Notes: generated by a model not told the origin, from the sequence alone. A stretch of 64,000 nucleotides of DNA from Viscum album (GCA_963277665.1 CAUJRU010000141.1:1460193-1524192), one strand, 5' to 3'; positions 1 through 11,497 are shown, counted from the first letter of the stretch. Numbers and translations: made by a program.

Positions 1-2031
1 GGGCAGAATACTTTCAAAGGAAGCCTTTAGGCTCAAATCAAAAGGAGTTACACTTTTAAAGGTAATTCTTTCTCTCATGTTCATTTGTTTTATTTTGATT
101 CTCCAACCCCCTAAACTCTTTTTATTTACTCCTTTTGTAACAACACCAGTATCTTCAATATACTAGGATGTTGTTATAATATTTATTTGAGCTACACACT
201 CACACAACTACATCAGATGGTTAAAGAACATACGGTTTCCGTGGATGGCGAAATTCTGCCTCCCGAAACGATGATTGTTCAATACTCATTTAACACCTTC
301 AAAGGTGGCCATTATGATGTCACTATTTTTATATATGATATATAATATGTTTATGTTTTCCTTAAGATGCTGTTTTTTTTCATTTTGGGCATACCTTTAT
401 GGTTTCCATTATGGGTAAACACGATATCATCATTTTAGGAAGTGCGGACTACCGCCCCCTCAAAGTGATTTGATTCGTTAAATACCATATGTGGGACATA
501 TAAAGGATGGAAATATGATATTATATATGATATTATACTGGAATTATAATATACCTTTATATCATTATGATTCCATTCTATAAAATATGAAATAGAAATG
601 AAAGTAGCGTTCATGCGTACGTACGGCTTACCGTCTCCATGAACGGTGCATTTCATTTATTATCTCTAAATGATTATGTAATATTATAAATGCATGTATG
701 TACTGGATATATATGACATATATGATATCTACATCATGAATACGATTCTGGATATAATGAACCTTTGACCAAATTAACAACATGTAAGTGTAAGAAGTCT
801 ATTTTTGACTTAAGAACCAAATACCGACAAAATGAACATTATTAACCTAACTGATTACATGATGTTCATAACACGGTATAAAAGGAACAATTAACTTGAA
901 AAAGATTCATAAGCAAGTATAGATTAACTCAAGTTTATTATCCAGGAGATTAAAGAACGGTCGGGTCAAGTCGGATACGAGGTATGGGACTTCGTCTCAA
1001 TCTCCTTTCATTGAGGCATATTTTATTTTATACACAACATTCTTTTATACGGTGTATAAACCCCTTTCACATTTAAGTTTATTCAAAAGGAATCTTTTTT
1101 ATACGAAGCGTTTACTAAACGACAAAAGGGAATGTTTTTGTCATACGTATGCGGCGACAAAGACTTCTCCGCCGTCGTGACCGTTATTTGAGTTTCGGCT
1201 TCCTCTACAAGCCATACCTTCTTTTTTTAAAAGAAAAATAAATACCATGTTTTACTTTGGTATTGAAAATGGTTTTCATAATGTTTTTATTATATCAATG
1301 TGTTGTATTGATATCTCGTGATTGAAATGTGGAAATGTTATGTTTCCTTTATGCATGTTTTATGTGATATGATTATGTTATGGTTCTTGGGCATTATTAT
1401 GAAGACGGGTGGTTCCGTGATAAACTAAGGGCGGGTGAGCCCGTTATAGCTCTCCAATGCATTGGGTAACATGAAGGAGTGAAACGTTAAGGTTTCTCCG
1501 AAGAGATTTAGGGAATATATTGTGATGGGTATTCCAAACGTAACCAAGAGGGTTACTCCTTACGTAAGAATGTTATGAATGCCTCAAGTTACCTTTATGT
1601 CTTATGATTTCTATGATTTATTCATGATTTTATGAGGTATGCTAAAGTGCCTATGTTTTATGGGTAATGTATGATTTCATTCTTATGTATATATGTACCC
1701 ATGTTTCCTTTCCATGTTTTTATAACCCATACTGAGCTTTTTCTGCTCATCCCAAGTTTTTTTGAAATGTTTTTCACAGGTCAAGAGAAAGGTACATGAT
1801 ATGATGATAGTGTCAAGGAAGTGTCAAGAAATAATCCATGTTTTATTTTAAATGTGTTTCCATTGATGGGAATGAAGAATACTATCTTTATGTAACCACT
1901 TTGTTTATATGTGGAATGTAATGCAAGTTTTATGGTGTAATTCTCTAAAACTCTAAACCCGAAAAGATCCTCAAGGTGTAATCTTGTAATAACTCAAGAT
2001 TAAGTAAGGTTTAAGGCTGGGGCCTTATAGT
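1..2031 (+). repeat. LTR fragment L1 (+), 3' part, cut by window edge
   Basis: This is the downstream part of a Ty3/Gypsy LTR reading left to right. It begins just after the TATA/start region and continues to the LTR end (GGGGCCTTATAG at 2019-2030). It carries the 67-bp inverted repeat at 594-658, the short TGAGC/GCTCA hairpin before the LTR end, and the conserved palindrome CCAATGCATTGG. It lacks the 1,276-bp module (short type). No primer-binding site follows; it is joined directly to an inverted LTR, so its own internal region is absent. Confidence 0.9.
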
Positions 2032-2043
2032 CTATAAGGCCCC
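2019..2043. repeat. Centre of LTR-LTR palindrome
   Basis: Twelve bases ending the plus-strand LTR (2019-2030) are followed by one T (2031) and then by their exact reverse complement (2032-2043). On both sides the sequence continues as inverted LTR copies for about 2 kb. Confidence 0.9.
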
Positions 2044-3399
2044 AACCTTAAACCATACTTAATCTTGAGTTATTACAAGATTACACGTTGAGGATCTTTT
2101 CCGGTTTAGAGTTTTAGAGAATTAGACCATAAAACTTGCATTACATTCCACATATAAACAAAGTGGTTACAGAAAGATAGTATTCTTCATTCCCATCAAT
2201 GGAAACACGTTTAAAATAAAACATGTATTATTTCTTGACACATCCTTGACTCTATAATCTTATCATGTACCTTTCCCTTGACCTGTGAAAAACATTTCAA
2301 AAACTTGGGATGAGCATAAAAACTCAGTATGGGTTAAAAAAACATGGAAAGGAAACATGCGTTCATACATACATAAGAATGAAATCATACTTTACCCATA
2401 AAACATAGGCACTTTAACATACCTCATAAAATCATGAATAAATCATAGAAATCATAAGACATTAAGGTAACTTGAGGCATTCATAACATTCTTACGTAGG
2501 GAGTAACCCTCTTGGTTACGTTTGGAATACCCATCACAGTATATTCCCTAAAATCTCTTCGGAAAAACCTTAACGTTTCACTCCTTCGCATTACCCAATG
2601 CATTGGAGAGCTATAACGGGCTCACCCGCCCTTAGTTTATCACGGAACCACCCGTCTTCATAATAATTCCCAAGAACCATAACATAATCATATCACATAA
2701 AACATGCATAAAGGAAACATAACATTTCCACATTTCAATCAAGAGATATCAATACAACACATTGATATAATAAAAACATTATGAAAACCATTTTCAATAC
2801 CAAAGTAAAACATGGTATTTATTTTTCTTTTAAAAAAAGAAGGTATGGCTTGTAGAGGAAGCCGAAACTCAAATAACGGTCACGACGGCGGAGAAGTCGT
2901 TGTCACCGCATACGTATGACAAAAACATTCCCTTTTGTCGTTTAGTAAACGCTTCGTATAAAAAAGATTCCTTTTGAATAAACGTAAAAGTGAAAGGGGT
3001 TTATACACCGTATAAAAGAAAGTTGTGTATAAAATAAAATATGCCTCAATGAAAGGAGATTGAGACGAAGTCCCATACCTCGTATCCGACTTGAACCGAC
3101 CGTTCTTTAATATCCTGAATAATAAACTTGAGTTAATCTCTACTTTCTTATGAATATTTTTCAAGTTCATTATTCCTTTTATACCATGTTATGAACATCA
3201 TGTAATCTGTTAAGTTAATAATGTTCATTTTGTCGGTATTTGGTTCTTAAGTCAAAAATAGACTTCTTACACTTACATGTTGTTAATTTGGTCAAAGGTT
3301 CATTATATCCAGAATGGTATTCATGATGTAGATATGATATATGTCATATATATCCAGTACATACTTGCATTTATAATATTACATAATCATTTAGAGGTA

Positions 3400-3466
3400 A
3401 GAAATGAAATGCACCGTTCATGGAGACGGTAAGCCGTACGTACGCATGAACGCTACTTTCATTTCT
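3400..3466 (-). promoter_or_regulatory. Conserved 67-bp inverted repeat of the LTR leader (representative)
   Basis: Arms of about 22 bp (AGAAATGAAATGCACCGTTC on the outside) flank a loop with GTACGTAC and a small ACGG/CCGT hairpin. Other copies: 594-658, 8541-8607, 10277-10343, 10485-10551, 14488-14554, 14696-14762, 22910-22976, 28181-28247, 36788-36854, 45019-45085, 49026-49092, 52098-52162, 56600-56666, 62299-62365, 62507-62573. It lies ~750 bp downstream of the TATA box, inside the predicted transcript. Its function is unknown; RNA structure or factor binding are both possible. Confidence 0.75.
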
Positions 3467-4163
3467 ATTTCGTATTTTATAGAATGGAATCATAATGATA
3501 TAAAGGTATATTATAATTCCAGTATAATATCATATATAATATCATAGTTCCATCCTTTATATGTCCCACATATGGTATTTAACGAATCAAATCACTTTGA
3601 GGGGGCGGTAGTCCGCACTTCCTAAAATGAAGATATCGTGTTCACCCATAATGGAAACCATAAAGGTATGCCCAAAATGAAAAAACAGAAGCTTAAGGAA
3701 AACATAAACATATTATATATCATATATAAAAATAGTGACATCATAATGGCCACCTTTGAAGGTGTTAAATGAGTATTGAACAATCATCGTTTCGGGAGGC
3801 AGAATTTCGCCATCCACGGAAACCGTATGTTCTTTAACCATTTGATGTAGTTGTGTGAGTTTGTAGCTCAAATATATCTTATAAAAACATCCTAGTATAT
3901 TGAAGATGCTTGTGTTGTTACAAAAGAAGTAAATAAAAAGAGTTTATGGGGTTGGAGAAGCAAAATAAAACAAATGAACATGAGAGAATGAATTACCTTT
4001 AAAAGTGTAACTCCTTTTTATTTGAGTCTAAAGGCTTCCTTTGAAAGGATTATGCCCAAGTGGAATCCTATAGGATGAGTAGAGGGATGTGGAGAGAGTA
4101 AATGGTCAGGGGTTGGCCGAGCCAAAGGCTTGAGGAGTGTGTGAAATGAGGTAGAGGTGGGGG

Positions 4164-4175
4164 CCTTTTATAAGA
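4164..4175 (-). promoter_or_regulatory. LTR TATA box (L2)
   Basis: Complement CTCTTATAAAAGG. Identical context in every LTR that reaches this point, followed about 30 bp on by the start region CTCATTTCACACACTCC. Upstream are a CCAATTGG site and an ATGATGTCATCG dyad that resembles bZIP sites. Confidence 0.75.
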
Positions 4176-5594
4176 GGAGAGGAGGGGCACTTTTGGAAAG
4201 TAAAGAATTATTACTTTATTTGAAAATGTGTTTCGGTTTTAAAAGGTCCCACATTGATATAATTCGTGGATAAGGTGATAAGGGTTCAAAATCCACTCAT
4301 CCAATTGGTTTTGGCCATGTGTAGGTTTTAGATTTTTCATTATCTTTCCATTTTATTTAAATCTTCCATTAATGATGTCATCGCTGCATCATTATTATGT
4401 CATAAATAATATAATTTATTTAATGTCTAAAAATTATAAAAAAAATACTATGTTGTAGAAAATAATTTTAGCTTTCCAATTACTATTTATAATCAAAAAT
4501 CTGATCTTTATAACCCCATGTAAAAATTGTTTTCGTAAAACATATTATGTTTGTGTCATTTTTACTTTTACATTAAATAAAAAGTTATTTATGTCATTTC
4601 CGAACCAAAATGTCTCCATGGGGTCCCCAAGTTGACCCATGGCTTTTCATGGTCGGCCATGACACAACCAATAAGGTTGGTACATGTGTCTAGGTCATTT
4701 CATATTATTAAAGCATTATTTATACCTTAAACTACACTAATCACCACTAATCGCGATTAAAAACTTAATAAGTTACTATTCACCAAAAAAATTATTTTAA
4801 TCTCATTGAACCACATTTTACTTATTAATGACAACCATGTATGTCGTATTTTCAAAATTCAATACACATTAGCGGTAAACTTTCATTTAACTGAAAAATC
4901 AGTTTGCTTGATTACCACTTAGTGGTTTCACTATTCATCAAAAATTGAAGTTTTTCAGAAAATTACCAAAAATTCACCCTAAGCTATATTTGATATCCCG
5001 AATTCAAAAATGAAGTCTATTTTACAAAATTAAAATCATATAAGTCACATTAATTAATTTAATAATTAATTCCCGCTGCCAGAGCAAATAGCGTGTTTTT
5101 ACAAAACAATAAGTATCAAAAGATTGACACCAGTTTAAGTCTAATTTCAAAGTGAAATTGATTCCAATGACTACCATTGGATAAAATGGTAAAAATATAT
5201 TCTAATTTCACTTCAAAACCAATTCAAAACATAATCTAATCATATAAATAAATTAGATTAAAAAGAAGTTTTGATGTAAAATGCAGTATTTTTCACTATT
5301 CATTAAAAAATGAACATTGTCAGAAAAATACCAAAAATTCACACAAGGTAAATTTTGATGTCCCAATCATAAAGGATAAGTTTATTTTGACAAAAATAGT
5401 TTATAAAATTGTCAAAATATAGATTCAAAAATGGTTTGCCATCAAAAGGCAGTAAAACAATCTTTTAAGAATATTAGTGTATTCCATGCATAAGATTGTA
5501 TTTATTTTCATTTTAAGCCTCTATAACACTATCTTAATCATTAATAAACATAGATAAAAATATATATTATTCATTACTTACTTGGGATGTTACA

Positions 5595-5608
5595 TCCTTC
5601 CCCCCTTT
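5595..5608 (-). other. Polypurine tract of element 1
   Basis: Complement reads AAAGGGGGGAAGGA directly before the LTR start TGTAAC. This is the expected plus-strand primer site for reverse transcription. Only about 25 bp separate it from the gag-pol stop, so there is no room for an envelope or extra gene. Confidence 0.85.
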
Positions 5609-5633
5609 AGAAAATTGCGTCCCCGCAATTTAT

Positions 5634-6437
5634 TTACTTATCGAATAAATGGGGGTACTTATCCCTCATTGCATTTTCAGATTCCCATGTTGCCTCTTCA
5701 GTCATGTGGTTTTTCGACAAAACCTTTACCTGCTTAATCACCTTATTCCGTAACACTTGCTCCCTGTGGTCAAGAATCTGGACCGTTTGTTCCTCATAAG
5801 ATAGGTTCTCTTCCAGCTGAACTACCTCTGGACTCAAAACATGAGATGGATCTGGCATATACTTTCTCAACATCGAAACGTGAAAAACATTGTGTACCTG
5901 AGATAAAATCGGAGGTAAATCCACTCGGTATGCAACTAATCCAACTCTCTCCAGAATTTCGTATGGTCCAACGAACCTTGGACTCAACTTTCCTTTCTTA
6001 CCAAATCTCAAAACACAATCATTATCAATGTTGAATTCAGGCAACTTACCTTTCTGAACCAGCTCTACCTTTTTCTGCAATTCACCGTCTTGCTTCTGTG
6101 CTTTCTTGATTCTATCTGATAGAGAAGATCTCACTGATACCTGAAACAAAACAGAAGGACTTCCTGCACCAACAACTTCTATGCCAAAGTTCATAAAATC
6201 CTTAACCAAAGGATCACGTTCCAAACGCAACATTGTTAATGAAGCATTACTTTTTCGACTCAAAGCATCAGCCACTTTGTTTGCTTTTCCCGGATGGTAA
6301 TTAATTGTACAATCATAATCTTTGATTAATTCTAGCCATCTCCTTTATCTCATGTTTAACTCTTTCTGAGTGAATATATACTTTAAACTTTTGTGATCGG
6401 TATATATTTCACACTTTTCTCCATACAAATGATGCCT
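5634..6437 (-). pseudogene. pol: RNase H tail fused to GPY/chromodomain; integrase core deleted (element 1)
   Basis: After the 6438 stop the frame reads through RNase H to another stop at 6345-6347 (CAA to TAA). It then stays open to the natural polyprotein end at 5634. The piece has the RNase H end (ADALSRKS) and the integrase N-terminal linker as far as CVLRFGK. It then jumps straight to [16 protein letters not shown] (the GPY module) and the C-terminal chromodomain ([33 protein letters not shown]). The missing 314 codons encode the HHCC zinc finger and the DDE core in element 2. The junction lies in CCAAATCTCA, which occurs at both deletion ends in the sister copies (17296 and 18238). Confidence 0.92.
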
Positions 6438-7382
6438 CTAAATTTTTAAAGCAAAAACAACAGCAGCTAATTCCAAATCATGTGTAGGGTAATTTACCTC
6501 ATGAGTTTTCAACAGTCGTGAAGCATAAGCAATTACCTGATCATTCTGCATTAGGACGCAACCAAGTCCTTTCAATGAAGCATCACTGTATATAACAAAC
6601 TCACCATTCCTGGAAGGTAGTGCCAAAACTGGAGCATTCACCAATCTTCTTTTCAATTCCTGAAAACAATCATCACATTCTTTTGTCCAGATAAACTTAA
6701 CACCCTTCCGAGTTAGCTTAGTCATTGGAATAGATAACCGTGAAAAATTTCTAACAAACCTTCGGTAATATCCCTCCAAACCAAGGAAGCTACAAATCTC
6801 GGTTACATTTGTGGGTCTTGGCCATTCTTCCACAACTTTTGTTTTTGCAGGATCAACAGTTATTCCATATTTAGAAACAATGTGACCAAGGAAAGAAATT
6901 TGTTGCAACCAAAACTCACACTTGCTGAATTTCCCATACAGTTTCTTTTCTTTTAAGGTTTGAAAGATAACCCTTAAATGTTTTTCATGCTCCTCTTTAC
7001 TTTTGGAAAACACCAAAATATCATCAATGAAAACCACCACAAACTTATCCAAGAACTCATGGAAAATTCTATTCATTAAGTCCATGAATACAGCAGGTGC
7101 ATTGGTTAGCCCAAAAGGAATTACTACAAATTCATAATGGCCATATCTCTTACGGAACGCGGTCTTCGGAATATCTGCCTCCTTTACCTTCAGCTGATGG
7201 TACCCCAATCTCAAGTCAATCTTTGAAAAAAACTGAGCTCCCTGGAGCTGATCAAACAAATCATCGATATGAGGCAAAGGATATTTTTTCTTAACAGTGA
7301 TATTATTCAAGGTTCTATAATCAATGCAAAGTCTCATAGAACCATCTTTCTTTTTAACAAATAAAACAGGAGCACCCCATGG
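6438..7382 (-). pseudogene. pol: Reverse transcriptase and partial RNase H (element 1)
   Basis: Open from after the stop at 7383 to TAG 6438-6440. It contains the RT palm and fingers: [37 protein letters not shown], and the FIDDILVFS active site, a FIDD variant of the usual YxDD. These are followed by the connection domain and the first half of RNase H ([24 protein letters not shown]). The stop replaces a TGG tryptophan codon of the KIWRHHLY motif kept in elements 2, 3 and 4. The sister copies make the identification firm; this piece alone is not expected to be translated from a proper start. Confidence 0.92.
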
Positions 7383-8183
7383 TTATGTGCTAGGTCTAAT
7401 GAAACCTTTTTCTAATAAATCTTGCAATTGCTCCTTTAACTCCAAAAGTTCAATTTGTGCCATTCGATAAGGGGGTTTTGAAATTGGCTTAGCATCAGGA
7501 ACTAAGTCAATAGTGAACTCAACTTCCCGATCTGGTATTATTCCAGGTAACTCATCAGGAAAAACATCAGGATACTCATTTACCACTGGCACATCATTAA
7601 TCTGAACAGTTCCTTTATTTTCAACGACGTGTGCAAGGTAACATTCATTTCCATCTTTTACAAGTTTCTCAGCCTTTTGATAAGTTATCAAAAGTAAGGG
7701 TTCATTCTTGTAAGCAAACTGAAAGTATTTCTGAAAAGAAACTTCTTTATCTCTACAGTCAATCTTAGCATGGTAAATAGAGGGCCAATCCATACCCAGG
7801 ACAACATCAAACTCTACTAGAGGTAGAACAATAAGGTGTGCAAGTAGGTTCTTTCCACAGATAAGGATAGGAAGATTCTTATAAATTCTTTTTGCCTCAA
7901 CATTTCCCCCAGGTGTTTTTACCACAAGTTCAGGAGTCACTTCTTGAGATGGTATTCCCATTTTGCTAGAAAAGGTTTCAGAGATGAAAGAATGTGTAGA
8001 CCCCGAATCAAACAACACACTGGCATAATCTGAAAAAACAAACAAAGTACCTGATACAACTTCATTTGATGGCCCGACATCTGCTGAAGTAGTTACAAAG
8101 GATTTCACCACCCCTTTCTGCTTGTAGCCTAACTGCTTCCCATCACTCAAGCTCTTTTCCGGACACTCGTTTGCATAGTGACC
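7383..8183 (-). pseudogene. pol: gag-pol fragment: knuckle end and aspartic protease (element 1)
   Basis: Open frame entering from the 8183 breakpoint and ending at TAA 7383-7385. The encoded piece has the end of a CCHC knuckle, then a retropepsin-like domain with the catalytic motif [13 protein letters not shown] and a later LGMDW segment. It finishes with the linker to reverse transcriptase. The stop replaces the TCA serine codon present at the same place in elements 2, 3 and 4, just before the [14 protein letters not shown] start of RT. The protease of this family is a dimer that cleaves the polyprotein inside the particle. With no gag start and a stop before RT this copy cannot make a working product. 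Confidence 0.9.
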
Positions 8184-9978
8184 TGTGGATAGCGAAATTC
8201 TGCCTCCCGAAATGATGATTGTTCAATACTCATTTAACACCTTCAAAGGTGGCCATTATGATGTCACTATTTTTTTATATGATATATGATATGTTTATGT
8301 TTTCCTTAAGCTTCTGTTTTTTTTCATTTTGGGCATACCTTTATGGTTTCCATTATGGGTAAACACGATATCTTCATTTTAGGAAGTGCGGACTACCGCC
8401 CCCTGAAAGTGATTTGATTCTTTAATACCATATGTGGGATGTGTAAAGGATAAAGTTAATGATATTATATATGTTATTATACTGTAATTATAATATACTC
8501 TTATATAATTATGATTCCATTCCAAAAAAAATTACGAAATAGAAATGGAAGTAGCGTTCATGCGTACGTACGGCTTACCGTCTCCATGAACAGTGCATTT
8601 CATTTCTTACCTCTAAATGTGATGTAATATTATAAATACATGTATATGATGAATATATATGATATATATGTTATCCAAATCATTAATATCATTCTGGATA
8701 TAATGAACCTATGAACAAATTAACAACATGTAAGTGTAAGAAGTCTATTTTGACTTGAGAACCAAATACCGACAAAATGAACATTATTAACTTAAATGAT
8801 TACATGATGTTCATAACATGGTATAAAAGGAATAATGAACTTGAAAAAGATTCTTAAGCAAGTGGAGATTAACTCAAGTTTATTATTCAGGAGATTAAAG
8901 AACGGTTGGGTCAAGTCGGATACGAGGTATGGGACTTCGTCTCAATCTCCTTTCATTGAGGCATATTTTATTTTATACACAACTTTCTTTTATACGATGT
9001 ATAAACCACTTTGACATTTGCTTTTATTCAAAAGGAATCTTTTTTTTATACGAAGCGTTTACTAAACGACAAAAAGGGAATGTTTTTGTCGTACGTATGC
9101 GGCGACAACGACTTCTCCGCCATCGTAACTGTTATTTGAGTTTCGGCTTCCTCTACAAGCCATACCTTCTTTTTAAAAGAAAAATAAATACCATGTTTTA
9201 CTTTTCTTTTATTTTGGTATTGAAAATGGTTTTCACAATGTTTTTGTGTTGTATTGATATCTTGTGATTTGAAATGTGAAAATGTTATGTTTCCTTTATG
9301 GATGTTTTATATGATACGATTATGTTATGGTTCTTGGGCATTATTATGAAGATGGGTGGTTCCGTGATAAACTAAGGGCGGGTGAGCCCGTTATAGCTCT
9401 CCAATGCATTGGGTAACACGAAGGAGTGAAACTTTAAGGTTTCTCCGAAGAGATTTAGGGAATATACTGTGATGGGTATTCCAAACGTAACCAAGAGGGT
9501 TACTCCCTACGTAAGAATGTTATGAATGCCTCAAGTTTCCTTTATGTCTTATGATTTCTATGATTTATTCATGATTTTATGAGGTATGTTAAAGTGCCTA
9601 TGTTTTATGGGTAAAGTATGATTGCATTCTTATGTATATATGAACTCATGTTTCCTTTCCATGTTTTTTTTATAACCCATACTGAGTTTTTATGCTCATC
9701 CCAAGTTTTTGAAATGTTTTTCACAGGTCAAGGGAAAGGTAAATGATAAGATGATAGAGTCAAGGATGTGTCAAGAAATAATCCATGTTTTATTTTAAAT
9801 GTGTTTCCATTGATGGGAATGAAGAATACTATCTTTATGTAACCACTTTGTTTATATGTGGAATGTAATGCAATTTTTATGATCTAATTATCTAAAACTC
9901 TAAACCCGAAAAGATCCTCAATGTGTAATCTTGTAATAACTCAAGATTAAGTGAGGTTTATGGCTGGGGCATTATAGT
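8184..9978 (+). repeat. LTR fragment L3 (+), 3' half
   Basis: Begins abruptly at TGTGGATAGCGAAATTC, equivalent to position 239 of L1, inside the LTR leader. It runs to the LTR end TTATAGT (9972-9978), followed by TGG, the first bases of a primer-binding site. Short type, with the 67-bp inverted repeat at 8541-8607. It is fused on its left to the broken gag of element 1 and on its right to another LTR fragment. Confidence 0.88.
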
Positions 9979-10276
9979 TGGTCAAGGGTGGCCATTATGA
10001 TGTCACTATTTATATATATGATATATAATATGTTTATGTTTTCTTTAAGCTTCTGTATTTTTCATTTTTGGCATACCTTTATGGTTTCCATTATGGGTAA
10101 ACACAATATCTTCATTTAAGGAAGTGCGGACTACCGCCCCCTAAAAGTGATGTGATTCGTTAATTCCATATGTGGGATGTGTAAAGGATGGATTTAAAGT
10201 TATTATATATGATTTTATACTGGAATTATAATATACCTCTATATCATTATTATTTCTTTCCATTAAAGTATGAGAT

Positions 10277-10551
10277 AGAAATGAAAGTAGCGTTCATGCG
10301 TACGTACGGCTTACCGTCTCCATGAACGGTGCATTTCATTTCTTATCCCCAAATGTAATGTACTATTAAAATTACATGTATATAATGTATATATATAATT
10401 AATGATATATATAAATGATGAATATAATTCTGGAATTAAAATATACATACCTCTCATTTAGTTTTAATTCCACTAATATGACAAAGAAATGAAAGTAGCG
10501 TTCATGCGTACGTACGGCTTACCGTCTCCATGAACGGTGCATTTCATTTCT
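10277..10551 (+). repeat. Tandem pair of 67-bp inverted repeats in L4
   Basis: Two copies (10277-10343, 10485-10551), start to start 208 bp. Each has ~22-bp arms that pair with each other, around a ~22-bp loop with GTACGTAC and ACGG/CCGT. The same pair with the same spacing occurs at 14488-14762 and 62299-62573. Confidence 0.85.
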
Positions 10552-11386
10552 TACCTCTAAATGATTATGTAATATTATAAATACATGTATATGCTGGATA
10601 TATATGATACATATTATATCCAAATCGGGAATTTCATTCTGGATATAAAGAACTTTTGACCACACGAACAACATGTAATTGTAACAAGTCCACTTTCGAC
10701 TTAAGAACCAAATATTGACAAAACAAACATTATTAACTTAAATGGTTACATAATGTTTATAACATGGCAATAAGTGATATAAAAGGAATAATGAACTTTA
10801 AAAAGATTCTTAATCAAGTATAAATTAACTCAAGTTTATTATTCAGAGCGTTAAAGAACGATCGAGTCAAGTCGGACCCGAGGTAAGGGACTTCGTCTCA
10901 ATCTCCTTTCATTGAGGCATATTTCGTTTTATAAACAACTTTCTTTTATACGGTGTATAAACTCCTTTGACTTTTACTTTTATACAAAAGGAATCTTTTT
11001 CTACGAAGTGTTTTACTAAATGACAAAAAGGAATGTTTTTTTAACGTACGCGGTGACAACGACCTTTTCCGCCGCCGCGAGTATTATTTGATCTTTGATT
11101 TCTCAACAAGCCGTAATGTATTTAGAATAAAATAAATACCATATACTCTTTTATGTATTTTGGTATTGAAAATGGTTTTGAAAAAGGATTATATTATGTC
11201 AATATATTTATGATATATTGTGATTGAAATGTAGAAATGTTATCATTCCTTTATATTGGTTTTATGTTTTATGATTTTATACTGGTACTTGGACATTTTA
11301 ACGGGTGGTTACGTTATAAACCATATGACGGGTGGTGCCGTGAATACCAGGACGGGTGGTTATGTTATAACCTCCAATGCATTGGG

Positions 11387-11497
11387 TATGGAAGTCGGCC
11401 GTATGGCTATTCCATTAAGTATGTATGGAAATTGGCCGTATGGCTATTCCATTAAGTGATATGTGTGGAAGTCAACCGTATGGTTATTCCACTTAAG
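11387..11497 (+). repeat. Three ~35-bp tandem repeats in LTR leader
   Basis: Units at about 11387-11419, 11424-11456 and 11464-11497, each of the form TGGAAGTCGGCCGTATGG followed by CTATTCCATTAAG. The inverted LTR L5 has the same three units at 12518-12628. They appear only in this LTR end type. Confidence 0.8.

Larger units (their letters stand above)
2032..5594 (-). repeat. Full-length LTR L2 (-), 3' LTR of element 1
   Basis: A complete short-type LTR of about 3,563 bp on the minus strand. It starts with TGTAACATCCC (complement of 5584-5594), directly after the polypurine tract of element 1, and ends with CCTTATAG (complement of 2032-2039). U3 holds two conserved inverted repeats (4369-4393, and 4616-4642 with CCATGGG/CCCATGG ends), a CCAAT-type site and the TATA box at 4164-4175. 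The leader holds the 67-bp inverted repeat at 3400-3466. The length matches L6 (3,562) and L10 (3,566). Confidence 0.92.
2032..8183 (-). mobile_element. Element 1: truncated Tekay/Del-type Ty3 retrotransposon
   Basis: A minus-strand element made of a 3' LTR (2032-5594) and 2.6 kb of internal region (5595-8183). The internal region breaks off in the second CCHC knuckle of gag, where it meets a plus-strand LTR fragment at about 8183. The gag domain, primer-binding site and 5' LTR are missing. What remains has three nonsense codons (7383-7385, 6438-6440, 6345-6347) and a 942-bp in-frame loss of integrase. Non-functional. Confidence 0.9.

Noticed and set aside
5595..5633. Possible envelope or extra gene between integrase and 3' LTR
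   Set aside because: Only about 25-40 bp lie between the gag-pol stop and the LTR in elements 1 to 4, so there is no room.
11387..11497. CRISPR-like short repeats
   Set aside because: Direct tandem repeats with almost no spacer, within a plant LTR; not CRISPR.
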